Source: JANQIO01 sp965601975 (GTDB lineage Bacteria > Pseudomonadota > Gammaproteobacteria > Pseudomonadales > Halieaceae). Taken from it: DNA of 64,000 nt. Below the pieces are notes generated by a model. It had not been told where the DNA came from and did no database searches. It worked only from the letters and a program-made list of their open reading frames with translations. The stretch covers positions 4,092,001 to 4,156,000 of the forward strand of contig OZ271856.1 in assembly GCA_965601975.1 (NCBI GenBank), read 5' to 3'. Numbering within the stretch: the stretch's first letter is position 1; every line of letters begins with the position of its first letter. Below are positions 54,146-63,957 of the stretch, in pieces. The translations under genes were made by a program, and so were the position numbers.

Positions 54146-54500
54146 CACCTGGTGTGAAGCATTCCTGCACTTCCTGACCAGCCAATCAAAGCACGCCAGA
54201 TATTCAGCTTACTGTGGCGGTAAGTATCGCACTCTCGGTTGCGTCCCACACCGGTTACCTGGAGTCAGAGTAAGATTTTCGTGAAACGCGGCGGGGAAGA
54301 GGAGCTGACTTTCAGAGTAGGGCTTATTTTCGAGGGGAAATCACTACTGATTTCTTTCAGCCGGAGAATGTAACTCCAACCCGAATTACCCCAGATTGCG
54401 GGCTCTTGGCAGCACTGCATGCACGCAAATTCCCTGTACCTTCCCACCGCTCATCACTCAAAATGCGAACTCCTCGCCAATAAGACTGCCGGAGTACGTG
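54146..54500. other. Gap with repeat copy and no gene
   Basis: 355 bases. It holds the right 21-bp repeat (54261-54281) and the upstream region of the crotonase gene. The rest shows no coding frame with a ribosome site and no clear hairpin. Confidence 0.6.
54261..54281 (+). repeat. 21-bp direct repeat, right copy
   Basis: Same orientation as 53201-53221, one mismatch (A for G at the third base). Together they bracket 1.06 kb containing one gene. Confidence 0.7.
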
Positions 54501-55289
54501 ATGACGACCACCGACCACACCACCCGCTATACCCCCGCAACGGAGTTTCTCACCGCCGAGGTGAGTAATGCCGTCCTGACCATTACCCTCAACCGGCCGG
54601 ATGCCATGAACGCGTTTCGGCCGGAGATGCTGGAGGGCATTGCAGACCTGGTCGGCAAGGCGGCAGAGGATTCGGACATCTCGGTGGTCGTTCTGCAGGG
54701 CGAAGGACGGGCGTTTTCCGCGGGCGTCGACCTGAAGGTGCTGCAGGGCATAGAGCCCGCCAACGGCAAGATCGGTGACCTGTTCGACGAGCCCGCGCGC
54801 CGGGCGGCCCTCGCCATCCGCAATGCTCCCTGCCCTGTGATCGCCAAAGTGCACGGCGCCTGTTTCACGGGCGCCCTGGAAATTGCCCTGCACTGCGATT
54901 TCGTTTTCACCACGGTTGATACCAAGTTCGGCGACACGCATACGAAATTCGGATTGCGACCGACCTGGGGCATGTCTCAAACCCTGGCCCAGGCCGTGGG
55001 CATCCGGCGCGCGAAGGAACTCTCTTTTACCGCACGGGTATTCTCAGGCGCTGACGCCGCCCGCTACGGCATCGCCAATGAAGCCGTTGACGACAAGGCT
55101 GAACTTGACCAGCTGGTCACCAAGCGCGCCGCCCAGATTGCCGGCAACTCCAGGGCAGCCGTGGCGGCCATGAAAGATCTCTATTCGCTGGCACAGGAGC
55201 GGCAGCCCATCGAGACTGCGGTCCGTGAGGAACTCGCCAGGGAGTACCCGGATATTCGCGATTCAGTAGAACGGCTATCCCAGTTCTGA
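54501..55289 (+). CDS. Enoyl-CoA hydratase/isomerase (crotonase) family
   Basis: 262 aa from ATG 54501, with GGAG six bases upstream; an in-frame extension to 54396 is rejected. Crotonase fold with oxyanion-hole stretches GRAFSAGVDL and HGACFTGALEIAL; THTKFGLRPTWGMSQTLAQAVG carries the usual third motif, where a Glu in hydratases is replaced here by Lys/Gly, so it may be an isomerase or another reaction type. Acts on acyl-CoA. Its TGA overlaps the start of the secreted S33 peptidase gene (TGATG), an odd partner for a cytosolic enzyme. Confidence 0.85.
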   Translation: MTTTDHTTRYTPATEFLTAEVSNAVLTITLNRPDAMNAFRPEMLEGIADLVGKAAEDSDISVVVLQGEGRAFSAGVDLKVLQGIEPANGKIGDLFDEPARRAALAIRNAPCPVIAKVHGACFTGALEIALHCDFVFTTVDTKFGDTHTKFGLRPTWGMSQTLAQAVGIRRAKELSFTARVFSGADAARYGIANEAVDDKAELDQLVTKRAAQIAGNSRAAVAAMKDLYSLAQERQPIETAVREELAREYPDIRDSVERLSQF

Positions 55290-56782
55290 TGCACCCCGCT
55301 GGCCTATTGATCCTGGTTCTCACGGCGGCATCAATCCACAGCGACCCGTCATCGGCAGATCTCGTAAACACGGCCGCTCGAACCTATCCGAATGAAAAGG
55401 CCATCGAGTTCACCGCCAACAGCGGGGAATCCACGGATGCATTCGAAGGGTTCCTCCAGGTTCCCGAGAACCGAAACAACCCGGCCTCGCGCCTTATCCG
55501 GGTCAACTACGTGCGGTTTCCGTCCACCGGCGACAAACCGGGTTTTCCCATCGTCTACCTGTCGGGCGGGCCCGGCGGCTCGGGAATCGCCACCGCGAAG
55601 TGGCGGCGCTACCCACTGTTCCAGGCCTTGCGGGAGTTCGGTGACGTCATCGCACTCGATCAGCGCGGCACCGGTGCCTCCAATGACATTGAGGCCTGCC
55701 AGTCAGGGCAGATACTCCGTATCGATACTCCGCAAACTCGCGACAGTATTGCCGACACCTATTCAAAGGCTGCGAAAGAGTGCCTGGCAGGCTGGCGCGA
55801 AAGCGGCATCGATGTCTACGGCTATACGACCGTGCAGAATGCCCTGGACCTGGAGGACTTGCGGTTGCACCTCGACGCCGAGCAGATGGTGCTGTGGGGC
55901 ATCTCCTATGGCAGTCACCTGGCCTTCGCGGCCATGCGCGAGCTGCCGGACTCCATCGACAAGGTGGTGCTGGCCAGTGCCGAGGGGCTGAGCCAGACCG
56001 TCAAACTGCCTCACCGCACGGATGGCTACTTCCCGTCGGTACAGGCCGTAATCGATACCCAGGCCGATCTCGAGGCGCGCTTCCCCGATGTCCCGGGCCT
56101 GATGCGCAGCGTCCACCGGCAGCTGGAACGGGAACCGCTGGAACTGATGATCAGCTTCGAGCGCGGGGCGAAACCGGAACGCTTCCTGTTCCAGCGCATC
56201 CACCTGCAGTGGCTGGCGACCATGGTGATTGCGGACCCCGGCCAATACCTGGGCATGTTGCTCACGGTTTACGAGGAACTGTCGCGAGGTGAGTCGACAG
56301 CACTGGAGTCACTGCTGCAACGCAAGGTGCTGAGCAATGACCCGATCCAGCTCAGGCTGATGCCGCTGGCCATGGACGTCGCCTCCGGAATCACCCCCGA
56401 GCGCGCCCGCCTGGTCGAGCGACAGGCGGCGACCTCATTGCTGGGGGACATGCTCAACTTCCCGATGCCGCATCTCGCGGGCCTGGACTCTGAGCTGGAC
56501 CTGGGCGACGACTTCCGCGAGCCCATTCGATCCGATATTCCCACGCTGCTGTTCAGCGGGACGCTGGATGGCAGGACCTATCTGGCGGGGCAGGAGGAAG
56601 CCGTCTCCGGCCTGAGCAACCTGACTCACATCCTCGTGAAACATGGCGGGCACAATGTGTATATGGCGTCTCCGGAAGTCGAGGAGCGCATTCGCCAGTT
56701 TCTTGCGGGAGAGCCGGTGTCGCGACAAACCATAGAATTGCCTGCGCCGGATTTCGGGTTGTCGAATCGGAAGTCCGAGTAG
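55289..56782 (+). CDS. Secreted S33-family alpha/beta hydrolase (tripeptidyl aminopeptidase-like)
   Basis: 497 aa. A short signal-like N-terminus (AGLLILVLTAASIHSDPSSA) precedes an alpha/beta hydrolase: oxyanion motif YLSGGPGGSG, LDQRGTGAS, nucleophile elbow WGISYGSH (Ser), a helical cap, then SGTLDGRT (Asp) and KHGGHN (His). This arrangement is that of proline iminopeptidase and tripeptidyl aminopeptidase relatives, which release N-terminal peptides. Coupled to the crotonase gene by TGATG. Substrate unverified. Confidence 0.88.
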   Translation: MHPAGLLILVLTAASIHSDPSSADLVNTAARTYPNEKAIEFTANSGESTDAFEGFLQVPENRNNPASRLIRVNYVRFPSTGDKPGFPIVYLSGGPGGSGIATAKWRRYPLFQALREFGDVIALDQRGTGASNDIEACQSGQILRIDTPQTRDSIADTYSKAAKECLAGWRESGIDVYGYTTVQNALDLEDLRLHLDAEQMVLWGISYGSHLAFAAMRELPDSIDKVVLASAEGLSQTVKLPHRTDGYFPSVQAVIDTQADLEARFPDVPGLMRSVHRQLEREPLELMISFERGAKPERFLFQRIHLQWLATMVIADPGQYLGMLLTVYEELSRGESTALESLLQRKVLSNDPIQLRLMPLAMDVASGITPERARLVERQAATSLLGDMLNFPMPHLAGLDSELDLGDDFREPIRSDIPTLLFSGTLDGRTYLAGQEEAVSGLSNLTHILVKHGGHNVYMASPEVEERIRQFLAGEPVSRQTIELPAPDFGLSNRKSE

Positions 56783-56795
56783 GTAATTGGATTCT

Positions 56796-57473
56796 TCAGG
56801 AATTGCGGTCGCCGACCCGTAGCATCGCACGCAGCGCCAACAAGGTGATGTCCTTGTCGTCTCTCGCGGGCCAGGTCCATTCCGTCGCTGCCCCATCGCC
56901 CCGGTTGAAGATCGTGGCCAGCTCCAGCAGCTGGGCGTTGTAGTCGAGGCCCGCCCGCTTGCTCAATCCCGCATTGATGCGAATTTCGGTTCGCTTGCGT
57001 ATCCTGGCCAGCGACAGCATCCCGCCCCGCTCGGAAAACTCACGGAAACTTCCAACGGTCAGCACAGGCTGCTTTTCGATGCCTTCCAAACCCCACCCGT
57101 TCTCCAACTGCCCGGGATCGGTAAAGAACAGGACATGGCAGCCCAGGTCAGCCACTTGCATCCCAGCGCCAAGCTCCACCACCTTGACGGGGTGGGAACC
57201 CACCGTCCTCTGTTCCAGTGCCAGCATGGGCGCACGGAATTCTTCAGAGGAATACGTGCAGACTCTCAAGGGGGCGTCCTCGCTGGCAAAACTCCCCGCG
57301 GGCCAGCGTACGAACTTGGTCACGTTGTACAGCAGTGCCACTGCCACTTCGCTTTCCGAGTACTGGTCTCGAGCCGCGGCATGGGTGCAAAGCGACAACA
57401 GCAGTCCCGTGCACAGCACGATCCTCCGCGATAAACGGGACAGGGAGACGGGATGTGAAGTCGGGGAGAGCAT
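56796..57473 (-). CDS. YfiR-like (DUF4154) periplasmic protein
   Basis: 225 aa. Signal peptide (IVLCTGLLLSLCTHAAA), then EVAVALLYNVTKFVRWP, the family start, and the conserved end LSLARIRKRTEIRINAGLSKRAGLDYNAQLLELATIF. In Pseudomonas YfiR restrains the diguanylate cyclase YfiN. Here the neighbour is a TonB-dependent receptor 12 bases upstream and no cyclase, an arrangement seen in other marine bacteria; the protein may be a periplasmic partner of the receptor. Two Cys (CTYSSEE, DLGCHVL) may form the family disulfide. Confidence 0.85.
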   Translation of the reverse strand: MLSPTSHPVSLSRLSRRIVLCTGLLLSLCTHAAARDQYSESEVAVALLYNVTKFVRWPAGSFASEDAPLRVCTYSSEEFRAPMLALEQRTVGSHPVKVVELGAGMQVADLGCHVLFFTDPGQLENGWGLEGIEKQPVLTVGSFREFSERGGMLSLARIRKRTEIRINAGLSKRAGLDYNAQLLELATIFNRGDGAATEWTWPARDDKDITLLALRAMLRVGDRNS

Positions 57474-57485
57474 CGGCGGGCAGAC

Positions 57486-59543
57486 CTAGAAGCTGTACCG
57501 GATTTCAGCCCGGTAGGCGCGTTCGATCTCGGTTTTCACAATCTCATCCAGCACCGACGAATACTCGGCATGAGCACTGTCGAGAAGATTGTTGCCGACC
57601 AGTGACAACTCCAGGTCGGGGGTAAGCTCCCAGGAGAATCGCAGGTTCAGCTCCCAGTAGCTGTCGAGGAAGTAGTACTCGACGTCGTCGGCATACCGCA
57701 GCCATAGATCCAGCTCTGCACGCTCACCCAGGTCCATGCGGGACTGCAGGGAGAACAGGTGGTCAACGTCCCACTGAGAACCCTCCGCGGGCTGCGTATC
57801 GGGCGTGATGTCGTAGTCCATGTAGGTATAGGACGCGATCACTTGCCACCATTCCAGGGCCTGCCAGTTGATGGCAATCTCAGCGCCCAGCCCCTCGCTG
57901 TCGGCGGCGTTGGAGAGCTCAGTCTCGAAAACGAGGTATCCCGTTGACGGATCCGCCAGACATGCGGGGAAACTCCCCAGTCCCGGGCCGCAGGCAATGT
58001 CTTCAAATTTCGGCCAGCGCGTGTTCTGGTAGTCGTTGTAGTACAACGCGATATCGAGATTCAGATCAGGCGTGACTTGTGAGCGGTAACCGGCCTCGAA
58101 GGCCAGCAGGTCTTCCGACCGCATATTCCCCGTGCCTATCAACGAGGCGAACGTGGGGAACGGGAAGCCCGGTACGTAGTTGGGGTGCCGCTCGTCGAGT
58201 GCCACAGACGCCCGCGCATACTGTTCTGCTATTGCCGGCGAGCGCACCGCGTTGGTGACCGCGAGCCAGGCGCTGCTGTCTGAGTCAATTTCCCACAACA
58301 GCCTTGCGCTGGGCATGAATTCCCAGTCCGAATCCGAGGTGTCGTTCCGCTCCAGCTTCGCACCCAGCGTTAGCGTCAGCGTGTCCTCCACCAGGTCAAA
58401 TTCATCTTGCACGAAGAGACTGACAATCATGTTGTCATAGTAGGAGCCTTCCAGGGCCTGTGCCTCGGAGCCGTTCAATTCGATGTCGTGGTATCGGGCC
58501 GTGCCGCCGACGATAATATCGTGACCCTCTATCGCAAGTGAGCGATGCTGTATCTCGAACTCGACCGTGTCCTTGTCTTCACCAATAATCGGATCTTCAC
58601 GATCCATGACATCGACATAGGCATGGGCCATGGTTTCGCCGCCGTTGTCATGCTGGCGATTCCACCGACCCATGATGTGAAAGCCCTCGGAACGGGTGCA
58701 ATCATCCTCGCGGCTGCGCATGTAGGGCGGCTCAAACCGCAGGACGTTGAAGGACGCGCCTGAATCAATGTCATAGGCATCCGCAGAGAGCATGAGCGAG
58801 TCAGACTCCGTCGGGTGCCAGTCGAGGCGGCCACCGACACGCTTCTGGTCGGCGGTATCGAATGTCGACTCTCCCTGGAGATCGCGATTCCCGTCCCGGT
58901 CCTTGCTCTGCAGGTAGACGCGGTAAGCCGCTTCGTCTGCCAGGGTGCCGCCCCAGCGCAGGACGGCGTCATGGTTTACCTTGTTGCCGGCGCTGGCCAC
59001 CGCCAGGCCGCCCTGAGAATCGTCGGCGTGTCGTGTCACCACATTGATCACCCCGTTCACCGCGTTGATTCCCCACAGCGCACTGCCCGGCCCGCGGACC
59101 ACTTCGATCCGCTCGATATCTTCCATGGGAATTTCCTGCAGGTCCCAGTAGACGCCGGAATAGGCAGGCGTGTACATGGTGCGCCCGTCGATCATCAGCA
59201 GCATCTTGCTGGCGAAGCGGTCATTGGAACCGCGGGCGCTCACGGCGTAGTTGTTGCCGTCGATCTGGCCCACGTGCATGCCGGGGACCATGCGCAGCGC
59301 TTCGGGAATGTTCAGGGCGCCGGAACGCCGGATATCCTTCGCCGTGATCACGAACGCCGCGGCCGCGGTCTCCGACAGCTTCTGGGCCTTGCGAGCGGCA
59401 CCCGTCACCTCGAGATTGAGGAGCTCCTCGAGCGACAGATCGAACAGGCTGTCCGCCGACGGGAGGGTTTTGCCCGAGGCGCCTGGTGCCAACAGGGCGG
59501 TCGAGGCTACCAGGCACAGTATTGTCGAACGGGTTTGCCGCAT
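57486..59543 (-). CDS. TonB-dependent outer-membrane receptor
   Basis: 685 aa from ATG 59543; an in-frame TTG at 59558 adds five residues. Signal peptide, then a probable N-terminal region LSLEELLNLEVTGAARKAQKLSETAAAAFVITAKDIRRSGALNIPEALRMVPGMHV (plug start), RGSNDRFASKMLLMIDGRTMYTPAYSGVYWD, ERIEVVRGPGSALWGINAVNGVINVVTR, and a 22-strand-type barrel ending in the aromatic AEIRYSF. It takes up an unknown ligand, with YfiR encoded downstream in the same transcript. Resembles the group of receptors paired with DUF4154 proteins. Confidence 0.93.
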   Translation of the reverse strand: MRQTRSTILCLVASTALLAPGASGKTLPSADSLFDLSLEELLNLEVTGAARKAQKLSETAAAAFVITAKDIRRSGALNIPEALRMVPGMHVGQIDGNNYAVSARGSNDRFASKMLLMIDGRTMYTPAYSGVYWDLQEIPMEDIERIEVVRGPGSALWGINAVNGVINVVTRHADDSQGGLAVASAGNKVNHDAVLRWGGTLADEAAYRVYLQSKDRDGNRDLQGESTFDTADQKRVGGRLDWHPTESDSLMLSADAYDIDSGASFNVLRFEPPYMRSREDDCTRSEGFHIMGRWNRQHDNGGETMAHAYVDVMDREDPIIGEDKDTVEFEIQHRSLAIEGHDIIVGGTARYHDIELNGSEAQALEGSYYDNMIVSLFVQDEFDLVEDTLTLTLGAKLERNDTSDSDWEFMPSARLLWEIDSDSSAWLAVTNAVRSPAIAEQYARASVALDERHPNYVPGFPFPTFASLIGTGNMRSEDLLAFEAGYRSQVTPDLNLDIALYYNDYQNTRWPKFEDIACGPGLGSFPACLADPSTGYLVFETELSNAADSEGLGAEIAINWQALEWWQVIASYTYMDYDITPDTQPAEGSQWDVDHLFSLQSRMDLGERAELDLWLRYADDVEYYFLDSYWELNLRFSWELTPDLELSLVGNNLLDSAHAEYSSVLDEIVKTEIERAYRAEIRYSF

Positions 59544-59697
59544 GAGGTTCGGAGGCAATTTCGCTGTTATTCCAATAACTTATCGACCCGGATCGGCGGT
59601 TCTTTAGTGCTGCTGGAGCCGTCGCATCCGGTGGGTGCACTATTGGCCGATATCTGAGACAGTGTCAGCTATCGCACTATCCTGGCGGGGGGATGCC

Positions 59698-60393
59698 ATG
59701 AGATTTGTTCTTGCTCTCATTCTGGTCGTGGTCGGCGCGTTCGTGAGCCTGGCGACCTCCCCGGGAATTGAAGGCATCCCGGCGCTGGTGGGTTACGTGA
59801 TCGGGGCAACCCTGGTGGGACCCACCCTGATCGCCGGCTTGTTCTGCATCCCCAAATCCGGGCGCAACAACAAGCGGTTCTTTCGGGTGTTCAACGTTGT
59901 CCTGCTGTTCTCCATTCTTGGCTACAGCACCACGCTCGTTGAACAGTTGAACGTGAAGCCAAAGGCGATCACGGACGGCAGCGGACTGGTTGAAATCACC
60001 GTGCCGGGGGACTTTGAGGCCGCCGAAGTGACCGACCCGATGCTGTTCAACCTGAAGAACCGGTCAGGGTTTCTCAACGTCATCATGACCTGGGAGTATG
60101 CGGGCCCCAATAGCCTGGACCTGGAACACCAGGCCCAGCTCACCGCCAACCGTTTCAGGAACAACGAGAAGTTTGTCGAAGCGTCAGAGCTCAAGCCCTG
60201 TTCAGCAGGCGCGCTGGAGTGCGTCTACCAGACCATCACCATGTCCTTCGGCGAGAAGGGCACCATTACCGTTCAGGCGACGCTGCGGGGGCGCGACAAT
60301 TTCTACAGCTATATCGCCACCACCAACCCCGGCCTGTACGACAACTACCAGGACGAAATATTCGAGATCCTGGGGTCCGTCAGAGAGCCCTGA
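59698..60393 (+). CDS. Small membrane protein of unknown function
   Basis: 231 aa from ATG 59698 with a G-rich ribosome site (GGGGGGA). Three hydrophobic segments in the first 95 residues (FVLALILVVVGAFVSLA, ALVGYVIGATLVGPTLIAGLF, VFNVVLLFSILGYSTTLV), then a soluble beta-rich domain (VEITVPGDFEAAEVTDPMLFNLKNRSGFLNVIMTWE) with a Cys pair and an acid-rich end. Not recognised. Its soluble part resembles small envelope stress or lipid-binding folds only in general shape. Convergent with the SDR gene. Confidence 0.6.
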   Translation: MRFVLALILVVVGAFVSLATSPGIEGIPALVGYVIGATLVGPTLIAGLFCIPKSGRNNKRFFRVFNVVLLFSILGYSTTLVEQLNVKPKAITDGSGLVEITVPGDFEAAEVTDPMLFNLKNRSGFLNVIMTWEYAGPNSLDLEHQAQLTANRFRNNEKFVEASELKPCSAGALECVYQTITMSFGEKGTITVQATLRGRDNFYSYIATTNPGLYDNYQDEIFEILGSVREP

Positions 60394-60433
60394 GCATCAT
60401 CGGCGCGCGCCCACGGGCATCAAATGGCGCTCA

Positions 60434-61525
60434 CTACTCCCCGCGCAGGTTCTCGAGCCAGTAGTCCCACAACACGTCGGCGTAGGACTCCACCGGCGGA
60501 CACACAATATTCGCTTTCGCCAGCAGCTTGCGGGTCTCGCGGGAGTCGAAGCGGGTCGGGTAGTTGACGTAGCCAATGACCTCCGGCGGGATACCGAGCC
60601 AGGAAACGATCTTCCCGCCCACGTACTTGAGCGGAGGAATGCGGCCGATCACCTCGCCGGCGACCCGCGTGGCGTTGTCCAGGGTTTCGCTCTCCAGGGC
60701 CGTTAGTCGGGGGCCTTTCGACACCTCCATCAACACCTTGAGGAGGTCGCCCACCCGGATGCCCTCGGGGTCGGTGATGAAGAAACACTCGTTGTCGTGC
60801 TTCGGCAGGTGGGCCAGGTGGTCCATGGCGTCAACCACGTAATCCACAGGAACGACGTTCAGCAGGCCAGCCTTGTTCAGCACCAGGGGCAGGCCGCTGG
60901 GGGTGACCGAACTGAGATTCCTGAGGAGTTCGAAGAAATAGTAGGGGCCGTCGACCTTGTCCATCTCACCGGTCCTGGAATCGCCCACCACCATGCCGGG
61001 CCGATAGATGCGCCAGGGCATGGTTTTTTGATCACGGACCAGCCCCTCGGACTCGTGCTTGGTGAGGAAGTAGGGATTATCCATGGGTCCCGCTTCCTCG
61101 AACATCTCCTCGGTGAATGTGCCTTCGTAGAGGCCCGCCGCAGCGATGGATGAGGCCTGGTGGAAGCAACGGCATTTCAGCGCCTTCGCCAGGGCGATGG
61201 ACTGGGCAGTGCCGTTGACGTTGGCGACGCGCTGGCTCTCGGCGTCGGCCTCCAGGTCGTAGATGGCGGCCAGGTGAAAGAAGTGGTGGATCTTGCCGGC
61301 ATGGGCCTTGATCCAGGCGGGCTTCACCCCGAGCTTCGGCTTACCCAGATCCCCCGCTACTGCAATGACCTGGTCCTCGTCGGCGCCCCACTCTTCGCGC
61401 AGGCCGTCGATCTTGTGCATCGAACCCTGGCGTACCAGCACATGCACGGTGCCGCCCCGGTCCAGCAGTTTTGGCACCAGGAATCGGCCGATAAAACCGG
61501 TCGCGCCGGTCACGAAGTAGTGCAC
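60434..61525 (-). CDS. Extended SDR, fatty-acyl-CoA-reductase-like (male sterility type)
   Basis: 363 aa. NAD(P)-binding TGATGFIGRFLVPKLLDRGG at the N-terminus, active-site region SSIAAAGLYEGTF and YFLTKHESEG (Tyr and Lys of the YxxxK dyad), RIYRPGMVVGDSRTG. C-terminal domain without the full reductase helix bundle. Related to the NAD-binding 4 / male-sterility family that reduces acyl-CoA to aldehyde or alcohol. It lies 23 bases downstream of the next gene and in one operon with it, supporting a role in lipid reduction. Confidence 0.8.
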   Translation of the reverse strand: MHYFVTGATGFIGRFLVPKLLDRGGTVHVLVRQGSMHKIDGLREEWGADEDQVIAVAGDLGKPKLGVKPAWIKAHAGKIHHFFHLAAIYDLEADAESQRVANVNGTAQSIALAKALKCRCFHQASSIAAAGLYEGTFTEEMFEEAGPMDNPYFLTKHESEGLVRDQKTMPWRIYRPGMVVGDSRTGEMDKVDGPYYFFELLRNLSSVTPSGLPLVLNKAGLLNVVPVDYVVDAMDHLAHLPKHDNECFFITDPEGIRVGDLLKVLMEVSKGPRLTALESETLDNATRVAGEVIGRIPPLKYVGGKIVSWLGIPPEVIGYVNYPTRFDSRETRKLLAKANIVCPPVESYADVLWDYWLENLRGE

Positions 61526-61548
61526 GTCAATCTCCTTGAACTATCTGC

Positions 61549-63768
61549 TCAGGCGCGCTTGCTCGCGGCCGGCTTTGGCGTGGCCTTGCGGCGCGTCGCT
61601 TTCCCGGTCGCTGCCTTTTTGGTCGTTGCCTTTTTAGCCGCTGCCTTCCTGGGCGCTGCCTTCTTGCCGGCTGTCTGCTTGCTGGCTGCCTTCCTGCGCG
61701 TCGACTTCTTCTTGGGTGATTTCCAGGTCTTGCGGGCCTCGATCGCCAGCTCCCGCACCCGGGCGATGTCCTCGTCGGAATAGACGCCGTTGACGCCGGA
61801 AATGGCCGCCAGCTGCATACCGTGCTCAAGGCCCATCTTGTAGATTTCGTGCACTTTCTCCCACTCGAGGTTGCGGCCCAGGGTGAAGTTCTCGAAGCGG
61901 CCCTCCAGGGTCAGCACGATGGTTTCCGCCAGGCAGGCATACACGACATTGCGATCCTCGAACCCTATGGACTTCATATCCACTTCACCGGGCAGGGCGA
62001 CCTCCCCCGATTCGATGACCAGCACATCGGGACGTTTGGCCACCTCCTCCGGTGGCAGGTCCAGGGGACGGGCCACGTCAGTGATCACGCAGCCGGGTTT
62101 GACCCGGGTAATATCGAGTATCTTCTTGCCGGCGCCAGAGGTCGCGGTGACGATCATATCCATGTCGCCAATACTCTCGTCGCTGTCGGCATAGGAACAC
62201 AGCACCAGTTTGACCCCGGGAGATTCCTTGAGGATGGACTTCTTCAGTACCAGCAGCTTGGCGGCCTCTGGTGATACAAGGTGCAATTCCTGTGCGGTCC
62301 TGGCCAGGAGGCGGGCACAGGCGGCCCCAATAGCGCCGGTGGCACCCACCACCATGGCCTTGCCCTTCACTCGCTTGCCCCTCTCCAACTTCAGGAAACC
62401 CAGGCGCTCCACCGCGTCGTGCGCCGCCCACAGGGCACCGGAGGCGCTGTAGCTGTTCCCCGTGGTAATAGGCAGCGGAGCCCGCTTGGCCACGGTGACC
62501 CCGGCATCGCCGACTACCTTGGTAAAGGCACCCAGCCCCATGATCTGGGCGCCGAGCTTGCGGGCGATGTCGGCGGCGTCCAGTAGTTTTCGATAGGTGA
62601 ACTCCGGCGTGTGGGACATGATCTCCTTCGGTGTACCCCCCACGACAATCAACCAGCCCTCGGCCTCGACGCCAGTGGGCGAGCGGATGCCCTCTACCTT
62701 CGTGTACACAAACGGCGGCGTGTAGGCCACGGCCTTTTCTACCAGGTCCATGACCGGCGCCGGTGCGACCTTCGACACCATTTCCAGCGGCTTGAGGTTT
62801 TTCAGGTATTGCTGTGACAGGGGGTGGATAACGAAGGCGAAGCGGTTGATCTGCTTCAGGCCCTCGATGGGATAGAGAATTCTCGGCTTGATGTCGAGGT
62901 CGGTGAAGATCTCCAGATAATCGTCGTGGGTAATGTCTGCCGCTGGTTTGTCCAGCGCTGCCATCACCATGGCCTCGACCACGTTGAGGCCTACGATCTC
63001 ATCGAAGGGCTGCACACTGCAGTCCAGCACCAGCCTCACGCCCTTCTCCGCCAGCTCCTCCAGGCGCTCGTCGGTAATGGTGGACGTGATCACCGTCTTG
63101 CCCTCCAGCTCATCGCGGTCGTAGTGCCGGAGCTGTTCATAGAGGGCCACCACCACGTGGGCATCCTTGACGGCGCGCCGCAACCGCAGGTGGTTGAAGA
63201 ATTTGAAAGTCGCCAGCGAGGGAACCAGCTCCCGGCCAGTTTCCATGCGCAGGATCGGGTGACTGCCGGCGGCGTAGAGCTCCAGCGCGTTCAGGCTGTG
63301 CAAGAGGTTGGGAAGCCCGAACTGCACGATGGGATCGGCAAAGGACAGGTTGTCTGTGAACTCGGCCATGATCGACGCCAGTCGATAGTTGAGCGTTCCC
63401 GACAGGAACAGCACCCTGGCGTTATTGAATATGTTGCCGAGTTCAGCCTGGGTGGAGCGCAGCGTCCACTCCTGGACGATCTCCCGCAGCTTTGAACCCT
63501 CGGTGACGGGCGTGTCTTCCGCCAGCTTCTCCAGTTTGCGGGTCGCCGGCTGGGTGAACCGGTCGGTGCCCACGGTATAGTGCTCCCGCACCATACCCAG
63601 ACCCAGGGTATCCGCCCTGTCGCGCCAGTCCCTGATGAGTTTCTTCGCTTCCCGGGTACTCCCGTCCGTGCCGATGCGCGACACCTGGAATTGCTCACCG
63701 AGAAATCGGGTTTTGAAGCTGCAGTCCAGACTGGCCGGACCGAGGCTGATGCTGACGACCTTTTTCAT
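61549..63768 (-). CDS. Probable fatty-acyl reductase/dehydrogenase with histone-H1-like tail
   Basis: 739 aa. N-terminal 340 residues: a domain not recognised. Residues about 385-600 resemble cyanobacterial acyl-ACP reductase: GLGAFTKVVGDAGVTVAKR, TTGNSYSASGALWAAHDAV, Rossmann motif VVGATGAIGAACARLLA. A last stretch of about 55 residues is Lys/Ala/Thr-rich (KKAAPRKAAAKKATTKKAATGK), like histone H1 or AlgP tails, and could bind DNA or polyanionic granules. It heads an operon with an SDR and is divergent from a WS/DGAT-like gene, suggesting wax-ester formation. Substrate is inferred. Confidence 0.65.
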   Translation of the reverse strand: MKKVVSISLGPASLDCSFKTRFLGEQFQVSRIGTDGSTREAKKLIRDWRDRADTLGLGMVREHYTVGTDRFTQPATRKLEKLAEDTPVTEGSKLREIVQEWTLRSTQAELGNIFNNARVLFLSGTLNYRLASIMAEFTDNLSFADPIVQFGLPNLLHSLNALELYAAGSHPILRMETGRELVPSLATFKFFNHLRLRRAVKDAHVVVALYEQLRHYDRDELEGKTVITSTITDERLEELAEKGVRLVLDCSVQPFDEIVGLNVVEAMVMAALDKPAADITHDDYLEIFTDLDIKPRILYPIEGLKQINRFAFVIHPLSQQYLKNLKPLEMVSKVAPAPVMDLVEKAVAYTPPFVYTKVEGIRSPTGVEAEGWLIVVGGTPKEIMSHTPEFTYRKLLDAADIARKLGAQIMGLGAFTKVVGDAGVTVAKRAPLPITTGNSYSASGALWAAHDAVERLGFLKLERGKRVKGKAMVVGATGAIGAACARLLARTAQELHLVSPEAAKLLVLKKSILKESPGVKLVLCSYADSDESIGDMDMIVTATSGAGKKILDITRVKPGCVITDVARPLDLPPEEVAKRPDVLVIESGEVALPGEVDMKSIGFEDRNVVYACLAETIVLTLEGRFENFTLGRNLEWEKVHEIYKMGLEHGMQLAAISGVNGVYSDEDIARVRELAIEARKTWKSPKKKSTRRKAASKQTAGKKAAPRKAAAKKATTKKAATGKATRRKATPKPAASKRA

Positions 63769-63957
63769 GGGGCCAGACCTTTTGTCATGAATCTCCTAAG
63801 GATAGTCTGCCGCCGATCACCCGGGGTTGATGGAGCGCAAGAAAGCCGGATTGTCCCAGACAGGCCGTCCCGGACAGGGAGTTCCCGACAGGCCGGGAAG
63901 TGCGGAGCGAGAATCCCCCCTATACTCATGACTAAATAACTAGAACAGGTAATTACA

